Origin: Rhodohalobacter sp. 614A | GTDB taxonomy: Bacteria; Bacteroidota; Rhodothermia; Balneolales; Balneolaceae | Reading direction: 5' to 3' | Assembly (NCBI RefSeq): GCF_021462415.1 | Contig: NZ_JAKEDS010000001.1 | Span: 1,832,273 to 1,896,272 of the forward strand | Length of the DNA: 64,000 nt | Shown here: positions 38,615 to 46,524 of the stretch, in pieces | Layout of the letters: every line of letters starts with the position of its first letter | How positions within the stretch are numbered: the first letter of the stretch is position 1 | Notes under the pieces: model-generated | Database searches by the model: none | Seen by the model: the letters and a program-made list of their open reading frames with translations, nothing else | What the model was told of the DNA's origin: nothing | Translations under genes and position numbers: made by a program

Positions 38615-40885
38615 CTATTGTCCCTCCCTGATGCGAATGATAAAATTACGCTCCCTGTACTCATCAGGTAGTTCTTGCACAGCTTCCAAAGCTGAAGAAA
38701 CCGTTTCAAATTGTCCAACACCGATTCGCCACCACGTTCGGTTATCTGCCAAAATTACATCCCATAAGGTAGCTTTATATCCTTCGTCTTTCAGAGTTTC
38801 TTCTTCCTTTTTCGCTCTTTCGCTATCGGTGATGGAGTGCAGGACAATAGTATAGGCTCCTTCTAAAAGCTGTTCTTCGGGCCCCATTAATCCGTAAGAA
38901 CTCGAAGAATTAGTTGGGGATACAATAGCCGGGACTGATATTTCGCGTTGCGGCTCATTTGTGGCTTCAGTATTTGCCTGTACCGGGTTGGAAGTTGGAG
39001 GTTGAGGGGTTTGTGAAGAGGTGTTTCCCTGGGAACCGCCAGACACCGGATCTGGTTGTTCAGCAGTGGCTGGGCTCTGAGTTACATTTCCACTCGATTC
39101 ATCATAAAATTCCTGCTCCGGACCCTCATCGGTTGATGAGTAATTAATCTCGATTTCAGAGCCTTGTTCTGCATCATAATTCCGTTGTGGCAAATCAATG
39201 AGAAACGGTTGCATATCCTGGCGAATATTATTTACCCGCATGGTAAAAGAATATACCGTTTGTCCTCTAATATCCGTTTCAGATACGCTTTGAATATTGC
39301 CATCCGTAAAAAGAGAAGCGAATTCAGGAATCTGTTCACGAGTCAGCGAGAATCCTTCAAATTGCAGACTATTATTATTTGAAGTGCTGAGAGAAGTCAG
39401 CCAGAGATTGGGTATCTCGAAGACGCCTTCGTTTAGCATCCGGATTGTTTCAGACCATTGCTGGCTGTACTGGGCCAGTGAATAAAGGCGTTCATTCTCA
39501 GTTTGTATTTCGGCTGTTTCAGCCATCAGGTCTTCCGTCATGGTGGCCACAGGCCGCAACTCATCAATCTGTGTGTTAAGAAGCCGTATTTCCTGCTGCA
39601 ATTCCGTTAGCTCATTAGAACGGGTTTGGTACAGGTAATTGAGAAAAAGCGGGGTTAATGCTATCAAAATGAGGATGAGAATACCGTGCCATTCCAGCTT
39701 CAGAACCCGTTGTTTTTCACGAATATATTCGGGAAGAAGTGAAAGCTGAGAGAACTCTTTTTCGTGCACACCACTTGCAGCCCATGCCGCGCCAATGGCT
39801 GTCATGTATGGCTGAAGGTAGACGGGAGAATTCAGGATTTCATCCGCATAACTTAAATGTTTGTGATGAGGTGTTAAAAAATCAACCTCAACATCCTCAA
39901 ATTGTGTTGAGAAATATTTCTTGGCTTTTTCACTCATTTTTGCGGAGCGAACCAACAGAAGCCTGTTGATTCTAGGGAGATCACCCTTGTCGATTTCAAA
40001 TAGTATTTTGCTAAATATCGTATTCAAAATATCATTTGAACTTTCCCCTTCGGTGATGATGGGTAAAACATTTACAATCTGTTTGCCCTTCATAAACAGA
40101 ACTCTGCTGGAGGAGGAGCCGATAGCAATCAAGCCCGTAATATCGTCTTTGGCCAGTGTGTAGTTTGTTCGTGCAAGACCCGCCCAAATAGCTTCATCAG
40201 GTAATAACTCGTGGATGAGTACTTTTTTCTTAAGATAAGTTTCAGAGAGCTCAAGAAGGTTGATGAAGTTATACTCATCAGCACTATAGGCAAGAAGGCA
40301 GTTGTTCTCGTCAATCTGTACCCACGAATACTGATCGGGATTGATCTCCTGATCGTACACCGGCTGTAATTTATCCCTGAAGAATTCGTGGCGTTCACTT
40401 TTCTTCATGGAACCCGGGTTCGCGTTTTTTAAAACCTGGAAAGTAGTTCTCCCAAATGGGATATGGGTACCGATTCGAATTTTGTTATTACCATATTGGG
40501 AGAGATAGTCTGCAAGAAGTTGTTCATTATCTCTTTCTGCTTCCGCCTCATCTTCAGTTTTGGTCATATCAAAACTGTCTTCCAGATCGGTAGATTCTTT
40601 TTTCTCAAGGGACGTACCTGATCCGGATCCATCAAAGTCATTGAAATCATCAAAGTCCGATCCACTCTTTGATGAAGGATTAGCAGGGTCTAATTCAAAA
40701 ATCTCTTCATAATCTTCAGAAAAATCGAGATCGCCAATACCGGGTTCATGGACTGTACTGATCGGGTGGGGGAGGTCAATGGTATCTACCTCAAGCAGTT
40801 CCAGCCCATTTTTGACAACTCGCAAACGTGCCATTCGAAGCCGGTTATCTTCGTATGTTAAGCCTATAAATTCTTTTTTAGCCAA
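38615..40885 (-). CDS. PilM-PilN-like fusion with C-terminal SPOR domain
   Basis: This 756-residue protein has a cytoplasmic actin-like region (1-380) with an N-terminal strand pattern (FIGLTYEDNRLRMARL) and the ITGLIAIGSSSSRVLF phosphate-loop-like segment, as in PilM. An acidic insert occupies about 50-120. One membrane helix (401-419) is followed by a coiled coil (421-470) and an alpha/beta domain to about 555, as in PilN. A disordered Ser/Pro/Gln-rich linker (560-670) leads to a SPOR domain (676-752, AYTIVLHSITDSERAKKEEE, WWRIGVGQFETVSSALEAV). SPOR domains bind denuded peptidoglycan. PilM, PilN and SPOR on one chain is unusual. It starts 12 bp after pilT ends. Confidence 0.8.
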   Translation of the reverse strand: MAKKEFIGLTYEDNRLRMARLRVVKNGLELLEVDTIDLPHPISTVHEPGIGDLDFSEDYEEIFELDPANPSSKSGSDFDDFNDFDGSGSGTSLEKKESTDLEDSFDMTKTEDEAEAERDNEQLLADYLSQYGNNKIRIGTHIPFGRTTFQVLKNANPGSMKKSERHEFFRDKLQPVYDQEINPDQYSWVQIDENNCLLAYSADEYNFINLLELSETYLKKKVLIHELLPDEAIWAGLARTNYTLAKDDITGLIAIGSSSSRVLFMKGKQIVNVLPIITEGESSNDILNTIFSKILFEIDKGDLPRINRLLLVRSAKMSEKAKKYFSTQFEDVEVDFLTPHHKHLSYADEILNSPVYLQPYMTAIGAAWAASGVHEKEFSQLSLLPEYIREKQRVLKLEWHGILILILIALTPLFLNYLYQTRSNELTELQQEIRLLNTQIDELRPVATMTEDLMAETAEIQTENERLYSLAQYSQQWSETIRMLNEGVFEIPNLWLTSLSTSNNNSLQFEGFSLTREQIPEFASLFTDGNIQSVSETDIRGQTVYSFTMRVNNIRQDMQPFLIDLPQRNYDAEQGSEIEINYSSTDEGPEQEFYDESSGNVTQSPATAEQPDPVSGGSQGNTSSQTPQPPTSNPVQANTEATNEPQREISVPAIVSPTNSSSSYGLMGPEEQLLEGAYTIVLHSITDSERAKKEEETLKDEGYKATLWDVILADNRTWWRIGVGQFETVSSALEAVQELPDEYRERNFIIRIREGQ

Positions 40886-40897
40886 AGCAGTTATCTT

Positions 40898-42121
40898 TTA
40901 TCTTAAAAGTTGTTTGATGCGAGTTTTATTGTTTGCTTGGTTAATTGCTTCTTCGGGACTAATTATTCGCTGATTTACCAATCGTACCAAATCCTGCTCT
41001 AACGTATGCATGCCGAACTGACCGCCTTCATTCAACATCTGGTAAATCTCTGAGACATTATTATTCTTAATAGCTGCCCGTACAGGCGGAGTGGCAAGAA
41101 GTACTTCTTTTGCTAACACACGAGTTCCTTCAAGAGTATTAATCAATTTCTGGCTAATTACACATGTCAAAACATCGGCAAGACGAACCCGAACCCGTTC
41201 CTGTTCATTTAAAGGAGTTTCACCAATAATTCTGTCAATACTCTCCATAGCCGAAGCCGTATGAAGGGTTGAAAATACTTTGTGTCCTGAGTCAGTCACC
41301 TCAAGTGCATTCCGAATGGCTACATCATCACGAAGTTCTCCAATAACTACAATATCCGGATCCTGTCGCATGGCCTGAACAATTCCATCCCGAAATGACG
41401 CAACATCCTTTCCAACTTCCCTGTGCCGAATGATACACTTTTGTGGTTTATGAACCAACTCTATCGGGGAGGCAACGATAACAATATGCCCTCTGACAGA
41501 TCGGTTATTTGCATCTATGATTGTATCCAGTGTGGTTGATTTACCGGACCCCGTAATACCGGTTACCAACGTTAAACCGTATTTTAAATATTTGAGGCTT
41601 AAATGCCGTGCAACTTCCGGGTGAAGATTCAACCCGGAAAATGGCCTGATTTCATTGTTAATCTGGCGCATGTTCATCGCAAGATTATCCATGTCGAAAT
41701 AGACGGTAGCACGATAACGGCGGTCTCTGTCGAATGAAAGCGAATATGAAAAGTCGATACTGCGATTCATCACAAGATGCTCCATCTGTTCATCACTGAG
41801 CAAATTGAGAATCAATAAATTTGTTTCAAGTAATGTATACTGCTGGCTTTTCTCCCAGGCTTTTTTCGTGCCATGAATACGATACCATACCTTCCCGTTA
41901 CAGCCATCTCCTCCAAGATCAACATCCGATGCTTCAACTTTTTGCATACGGTTTAAATACTCTTCTATATGATTTCTGAGCATTTTTCGCTCATCGGAGG
42001 GCAACTCATATACAAGATTGATCAGATATTGAACTACATCCATTCCCCTAAGCTCTTCGGGAACCACCGATAAGGTTTTGTCAAAATAGGATTTAATATC
42101 CTCTTGTACTGATGTAGCCAT
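40898..42121 (-). CDS. pilT: PilT-family pilus retraction ATPase
   Basis: This 407-residue protein has an N-terminal helical region of about 70 residues not typical of PilT, then the ATPase core. Walker A is GITGSGKST (188-196), Walker B-region RQDPDIVVIGELRD (252-265), and His box TDSGHKVFSTLHT (276-288). The C-terminal PVRAAIKNNNVSEIYQML...GMHTLEQDLVRLV is the PilT AIRNLIRE-type region. The Asp box reads VASPIELVH (217-225) where PilT usually has EDPIE, so the first acidic pair is missing. It would power pilus retraction. It lies 7 bp after the cyclic-nucleotide-binding gene. Confidence 0.88.
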   Translation of the reverse strand: MATSVQEDIKSYFDKTLSVVPEELRGMDVVQYLINLVYELPSDERKMLRNHIEEYLNRMQKVEASDVDLGGDGCNGKVWYRIHGTKKAWEKSQQYTLLETNLLILNLLSDEQMEHLVMNRSIDFSYSLSFDRDRRYRATVYFDMDNLAMNMRQINNEIRPFSGLNLHPEVARHLSLKYLKYGLTLVTGITGSGKSTTLDTIIDANNRSVRGHIVIVASPIELVHKPQKCIIRHREVGKDVASFRDGIVQAMRQDPDIVVIGELRDDVAIRNALEVTDSGHKVFSTLHTASAMESIDRIIGETPLNEQERVRVRLADVLTCVISQKLINTLEGTRVLAKEVLLATPPVRAAIKNNNVSEIYQMLNEGGQFGMHTLEQDLVRLVNQRIISPEEAINQANNKTRIKQLLR

Positions 42122-42128
42122 AACTCCC

Positions 42129-42635
42129 TTAGTTATCCTCGTTAGGTTGATGAATCAATTTCCGTTGAATATACAATAGTTTTTTTCCTGCGTAAATAAG
42201 CTTTTGATTTTGCAGGTCTATTAAATTCATGATAAAGATCTTAAATAAGCGATCAGGCCTTCCTTCAAAGAATTTTAGTACGGTTTCCCGCTCAAAACGT
42301 ATGACTGCTGCGGGCCTTGTAGCGATCAATGTACCTGAGGGAGCCCTGTTTTTAAATAAAAAAGTCTCACCGATAAAATCCCCAGCCTGAAGTTTAGCTA
42401 TATAAACATCTTCTTTAAAAAGAGAAACACTGCCATCTGTAACCAAAAAACCGTCATTTACAAAGAGGTCTTTTTCAGAAACTATGGTATCACCCGCATT
42501 GTATTCTTCAAGTTTTCCACATAATAAAAACTCTCTGAAATCTTCCGGCGGAAATTTACGAAGCAGGAGTGGAGTTACATCCAAAACCTGTTGTACTCGC
42601 TGATGATGTAACAAGTCATTTTTTTGACTATCCAT
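42129..42635 (-). CDS. Stand-alone cyclic-nucleotide-binding domain protein in the pilus operon
   Basis: This 168-residue protein is a cNMP/CRP-type beta-roll: an N-terminal helix, then LEEYNAGDTIVSEKD and a phosphate-binding cassette region GDFIGETFLFKNRAPSGTLIAT with the expected G-E and R-A residues. There is no helix-turn-helix, so it is not a transcription factor. It lies 7 bp upstream of pilT and 372 bp after pilB. I infer that it senses a cyclic nucleotide and adjusts the PilT/PilB motors; nothing in the sequence proves ligand binding. Confidence 0.82.
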   Translation of the reverse strand: MDSQKNDLLHHQRVQQVLDVTPLLLRKFPPEDFREFLLCGKLEEYNAGDTIVSEKDLFVNDGFLVTDGSVSLFKEDVYIAKLQAGDFIGETFLFKNRAPSGTLIATRPAAVIRFERETVLKFFEGRPDRLFKIFIMNLIDLQNQKLIYAGKKLLYIQRKLIHQPNEDN

Positions 42636-43007
42636 TATTCGCCAATCTTAGATTATCTTTTTTCATCAAAAAACATTTCATTTTTGATATCAAATTGCAC
42701 CCAAAATTTCAGATATCTTGAGCGTAAACAGTCTGATCATTTTTATGTAAGAGAGTTAGCAAGTAACTTCTTTTTTGCTTTTAGCATAAAAGCACGAATA
42801 GTCCCATTCGCGCCATTCATTAAATTGGCAGTAAACATATTACCGGCCAAGTCAATCACCCCCGCAAAAATCCAAAGTACTGTTTAGCGTAGTATTATCT
42901 TAATAATCAAATATTAGTAATATTAATAATTTTTAATAAATAAATCTTATATGCACTGAATCCTTTTGTTATTTCTTGCAAAGTTTTTCAAAAGGTTTGT
43001 TATTTCA
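42636..43007. other. 372-bp intergenic region between pilB and the cNMP-domain gene
   Basis: Both flanking genes are on the minus strand, so this gap may hold a second promoter for the cNMP-pilT-pilMN-pilOP-secretin group. It is AT-rich, with ATATTAGTAATATTAATAAT near 42908-42930. A 38-codon frame from GTG 42859 to the stop at 42743 (minus) encodes a hydrophobic then Lys-rich peptide; I do not consider it proven as a gene. Confidence 0.45.
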
Positions 43008-44792
43008 TTAATCTTCTAAAGTGATGGCCATCACTTCGTCGATCGTTGTAATACCATTTCTGATTCGTTGTCGCCCTGATGCTCTCAGGGTTAACATCCC
43101 CTTACTGGTGGCATGTTTGCGAAGTGCGTCTTCATCAATTTCGTCACCTGCATCGAATATCATTCGTTTTATTTCATTATCAAAAAACAAAGCTTCCATT
43201 ATGGCAATTCGCCCATCATAGCCATTGTTACATTTATCACAACCAACGGCCTTGTAAAAAGTGATTTTATCAATTTCGTCATCTGTAAATCCAAGATTTC
43301 GGGCAGGCTGCCTAATCGCATCTTTATCAAAAGGCTGTTTACAGCGAGTGCAGAGTTTTCGGACAAGCCGCTGAGCCATCACCAGGTTAATGGCATTGGC
43401 AATAAGGAAAGGTTCCACACCCATTTTAAACAAACGCGATACGGCACTGGGGGCGTCATTGGTGTGAAGTGTGGAGAAGGTAAGGTGACCGGTATTGGCA
43501 AGTTTAATGGCAATTTCTGCCGTTTTGAGATCCCGAATCTCACCTACGAGTACAATATCAGGGTCATGCCGCAAGATTCCGCGCATTGCCTGATCAAAGG
43601 ACATGTTTTCTGAAATTTTTAACTGGCGCGCTCCCTTAATCAGGTATTCTACGGGTTCCTCAATTGTCAAAACATTGAATTCAGAACTCATAACCGTATG
43701 TAACGCAGCAACCAAAGTGGTCGATTTACCAGATCCCGTCGGGCCAGTGATTATAACGATTCCGGAAGGCTGATGAATGGCCTTGTTAAAATCTTCATGA
43801 GCCTTTTCCTGCAAACCAAGCTTGTTAAGGTCCGTAATAACCTTTCTATCGTCCAATACCCGGATAACAACAGACTCGAACTTACGCTCAAACTCTTCGC
43901 CTACCATTGGCATGATCGATACGCGGAACCGAATATTTGTGGCATCAATTCTACGTTGTATGTAACCATCTTGTGTAGAATCTCTTTCGAAACGGTCCAC
44001 ATTCATTGTTTTGTCTTTTACGACAGCTGACAGGGCTTCAGGTTTTATATTTGGCTGTGTATGCCACACCCTGAGACGGCCGTCCAAACGGAAAAGGATG
44101 TCCGTCATATTTTTTTTACCGGGAATAATATGAATATCACTGGCGCCTTTTCGAACAGCCTCAACCAGCATACCCTCCACAAGGGAGTTAAGCATGCTTT
44201 TATTAATCTCGGCATCAAGTTCTTCCTCATCCAGCTCTTCTTCTGTGATTTCCGGCTCTTCGTATTCAATATCATCCAGAATTCTGAGAAACTCGTTTCT
44301 CTGCTCATAAACTTTATTGATAATGAATTCAACCGTTTCCTGTTTACAATAGGTTAATTCATAAAGTTTATAGGGCAGCTCAGAAGCAATGATGGAAAGC
44401 TGAGGGTCTGTTGGATCTGCAGCGGCAAGAATTATAAGATCTTTATCGGCTTTAAAGGGTACCGCTTTACGATAGATCATTTCATCCCCAACCTCTTCAG
44501 GAATTTCATCCATCATTTTTCGGATGTTCTCTATCAATTTTTTTGAAGGGGAACCATTTGGCAATACCTCCCGAAAAGCATAAAGACGGGAGATCGTCTT
44601 CATTACTTCATGGCGGTCTGCACCAAAATCTTCAACAATAATGGAACTGAGGCGCCGGCGAATAGAAGCTGGCTCTGATTGATGGGTTTTTATAGCCTTT
44701 TCCAGATTCTCACGGCTGATAATATCGCTTTCGATAAGAGCTTCTCCAAGCCGTTTTCGAACGAAGAAGTTATTTTTTTTAACGGTGTTCAT
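43008..44792 (-). CDS. pilB: PilB/GspE-family pilus assembly ATPase
   Basis: This 594-residue protein has an N-terminal MshEN-type domain (about 12-170, RLGEALIESDIISRENLEKAI) and an acidic linker (about 173-195). The secretion ATPase core has Walker A GPTGSGKST (350-358), Asp box TIEEPVEY (376-383), Walker B-region LRHDPDIVLVGEIRD (407-421) and His box ANTGHLTFSTLHTND (432-446). A zinc-binding CTRC (481-484) and CDKC (518-521) tetracysteine completes it. MshEN domains of this kind can bind cyclic di-GMP, and that remains a possibility here. It drives pilus extension. A repeat/TA island separates it from pilC. Confidence 0.94.
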   Translation of the reverse strand: MNTVKKNNFFVRKRLGEALIESDIISRENLEKAIKTHQSEPASIRRRLSSIIVEDFGADRHEVMKTISRLYAFREVLPNGSPSKKLIENIRKMMDEIPEEVGDEMIYRKAVPFKADKDLIILAAADPTDPQLSIIASELPYKLYELTYCKQETVEFIINKVYEQRNEFLRILDDIEYEEPEITEEELDEEELDAEINKSMLNSLVEGMLVEAVRKGASDIHIIPGKKNMTDILFRLDGRLRVWHTQPNIKPEALSAVVKDKTMNVDRFERDSTQDGYIQRRIDATNIRFRVSIMPMVGEEFERKFESVVIRVLDDRKVITDLNKLGLQEKAHEDFNKAIHQPSGIVIITGPTGSGKSTTLVAALHTVMSSEFNVLTIEEPVEYLIKGARQLKISENMSFDQAMRGILRHDPDIVLVGEIRDLKTAEIAIKLANTGHLTFSTLHTNDAPSAVSRLFKMGVEPFLIANAINLVMAQRLVRKLCTRCKQPFDKDAIRQPARNLGFTDDEIDKITFYKAVGCDKCNNGYDGRIAIMEALFFDNEIKRMIFDAGDEIDEDALRKHATSKGMLTLRASGRQRIRNGITTIDEVMAITLED

Positions 44793-45365
44793 GTTGCAAT
44801 GAAGTGTGCCTTACAGCCAATAATGTGAAGGGTGACCTGAATCCTGTAGACCTAATAATATACTTAATATTCAATTATTTACAATATAAGCGTTTTTTGA
44901 GTAATTAAGTATTGAGACCGATTGATATGGGAATGCAGTAAAGAAGAAGCGGTTTGCTTTTACACTTTACAAGTAAACGTTTATTCAGAGTTTAAAGTAT
45001 GAAATGAGGTTGATAAATTGAATAAACGCGTTTCCAGGGCGGGGGATATCTCATAAAATTAGCCTTTGTCTTTATAAAAGATCTTTCAACTCCATCCCGT
45101 CTCTCTACGTTTGTCTGCATTTCGCTTAATATTACAGATTTTAAACATAATGCATCACATAGCCTTGTATTGGTTTTGTCTTGTTATTTTTGGACCGCCA
45201 AAAGTAACCAAAAACTCTCAGCTGTGATTTCTCCGGCGCTTTGTTTCAAACCATAAATACACCAATCAAGGCTTAAGAATTGGAAGTCCAACAGCGTAAC
45301 GTAATATAAAAGCAGAACCTCCAGGGAAGGATTACGAAGGAGACCATTGTAACCAGAAAATACAT
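44793..45365. other. 573-bp intergenic stretch holding the left long direct repeat
   Basis: It lies between pilB and the toxin gene. Its main content is the direct repeat at 45101-45222. The part nearest pilB (44793-45000) is AT-rich and may contain its promoter. No additional gene is supported. Confidence 0.55.
45101..45222. repeat. Long direct repeat, left copy (flanks the TA pair)
   Basis: This aligns at a constant offset of 885 bp with 45986-46109 with about six mismatches over the first 114 bp by eye, then a 2-bp indel. It contains GCATCACATAG and GGACCGCCAAAAGTAACC. Weaker similarity continues past the end (CCAATCAAGGCTTA about 45262-45275; GATTACGAAGGAG about 45330), matching 46220-46234 and 46420-46430. 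Confidence 0.92.
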
Positions 45366-45665
45366 TCATGTCTCAATCCGATCTTTCCAATAGCCAGGCT
45401 TTCTGTGGAGGTGTGCAATAGCAACTATCAATATGAGATTTTCATCTATAATTTGATAGATTATTCCATAAGGAAAGCGGTTTGTCAGACATCGATGTGT
45501 TCGCTTTGAAAAGGGAGTCCATGCTGTGGGATTTGTTCGAATTCTTTTAAAGGCAGCGAGAATGTCATCGATAAATTCAGAACCCAATCCACGAATCTGT
45601 TTTTCATAAAAATCGAATGCATCTTCCAGTTCTTTCTCTGCTGGAGTTAACAATCGTATTTCCAA
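45366..45665 (-). CDS. RelE/ParE-superfamily toxin
   Basis: This 99-residue protein shows the RelE/ParE pattern: MEIRLLTPAEKELEDAFDFYE at the N-terminus, GLGSEFIDDILAAFKRIRTNPTAWTPF, and a C-terminal FPYGIIYQIIDENLILIVAIAH strand pair. Such toxins cleave mRNA or act on gyrase depending on subfamily; the ParE-like ending YxIxxxxIxIxAIxH does not decide this. It starts 2 bp after the antitoxin gene. The pair lies between long direct repeats inside the pilus locus. Confidence 0.9.
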   Translation of the reverse strand: MEIRLLTPAEKELEDAFDFYEKQIRGLGSEFIDDILAAFKRIRTNPTAWTPFSKRTHRCLTNRFPYGIIYQIIDENLILIVAIAHLHRKPGYWKDRIET

Positions 45666-45667
45666 AA

Positions 45668-45886
45668 TTACCGATTTTTAAACTTCAAGATCGCTTCTTC
45701 AACCGATACGGATGAAATCTTTCCTTCCTGATAAGCATTTATCCGGCTTTCGGCTTCCTTTTTCCAAAGACGATCAATAGCCTCATCAGGCACGTGTAGG
45801 CTCTTAATGAGAAGATCAATTATCTCTGCTTTATCTTTAACAGGAAGAGCTATAACCTCATTGATAAGTTTCTCTTTATCTCTCAT
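45668..45886 (-). CDS. Addiction-module antitoxin component
   Basis: This 72-residue protein (starting MRDKEKLINEVIALPVKDKAEI) fits the small putative addiction module component family. It is helical with a conserved LPVKDKAEIIDLLIKSL motif and a C-terminal AYQEGKISSVSVEEAI segment, usually the toxin-binding part. It precedes the RelE/ParE toxin with a 2-bp gap, the usual antitoxin-first order. It should neutralise the toxin and perhaps repress the operon. Confidence 0.88.
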   Translation of the reverse strand: MRDKEKLINEVIALPVKDKAEIIDLLIKSLHVPDEAIDRLWKKEAESRINAYQEGKISSVSVEEAILKFKNR

Positions 45887-45985
45887 ACAAACTAAAATAA
45901 AATTCAGGGTTCACAGATCAACTTTACGCTAAACGTACAAATACAACACAAAAGATGATACCCTCGGTATGGGATATATTCGTGG

Positions 45986-46109
45986 CTCTCTGTATTTGTC
46001 TGCATTCCGCTTAATATTACAGATTTTAAACATAATGCATCACATAGACTTGTATTGGTTTTGTCTTGTTACTTTTGGACCGCCAAAAGTAACCAAAAAA
46101 ACTCTCAAC
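45986..46109. repeat. Long direct repeat, right copy (flanks the TA pair)
   Basis: This is the second copy of the repeat at 45101-45222, in the same orientation. Relative to the left copy, its downstream tail carries about 65-70 extra bases (roughly 46117-46187) before similarity resumes (TTCTCCCGTGCTGTGTTCAA). Confidence 0.92.
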
Positions 46110-46302
46110 TGTGATTACTTCCGGAGGCACGATTTGCACACAGATTCACAACATGATGACTCCCAAGTGAGCCGATACTGCGATTTCTCCCGTGCTGTGT
46201 TCAAAACGTTATACCTCTGCCAATCAAGGTTTACTTTTCATGTTGAACAGAAGTTCTTTGCTTTTACTTCGAAATAGCTTGTCCCAAACAGCCGGGGAAG
46301 TT

Positions 46303-46360
46303 GAAATGTGTTTTCGACTCCGTTCCGACTAAAAAAAGTAGAAACGACGCTCAACCTGAC
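46303..46360 (+). repeat. Dispersed repeat, TCGACTCCGTTCCGAC type, copy 1
   Basis: The segment TTTTCGACTCCGTTCCGAC...GCTCAACCTGAC reappears in inverted orientation at 51225-51284 with a handful of differences. It belongs to the intergenic repeats common in this bacterial group. Confidence 0.85.
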
Positions 46361-46524
46361 GATGTACAATAAATTTTATATCGAACTCACATTAAAGAAT
46401 GGTAGAACCGAACCGAGGGATACGAAGGAGGTCTTCGTATCCAGACAAACGATAAAAGCGGAATTTCCGGTGGGATTACAAGATCCCCGAAGCATGGCCG
46501 TACTTATACTCACTCAAGAGAGAA

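Larger units (their letters stand above)
45887..46524. other. 638-bp intergenic stretch holding the right direct repeat and a dispersed repeat
   Basis: It lies between the antitoxin start and the pilC 3' end. It contains the right direct repeat (45986-46109), an expanded tail of the same element to about 46460, and a TCGACTCCGTTCCGAC-type repeat at 46303-46360. No gene is supported, though short open frames cross the repeat. Confidence 0.6.

Noticed and set aside
42743-42859. A 38-codon minus-strand frame from GTG between pilB and the cNMP-domain gene, with a hydrophobic then Lys-rich peptide
   Set aside because: No convincing ribosome-binding site or family match. Its LMNGAN word resembles the major pilin, but that is too short to be meaningful.
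45184-45369. Short open frames crossing the direct repeats (also around 45969-46277)
   Set aside because: They translate the repeat itself, differ between copies and lack start signals.
45101-46109. Integron cassette with attC sites around the TA pair
   Set aside because: The repeats are direct and long, but no GTTRRRY/RYYYAAC core pair or integrase gene is visible.
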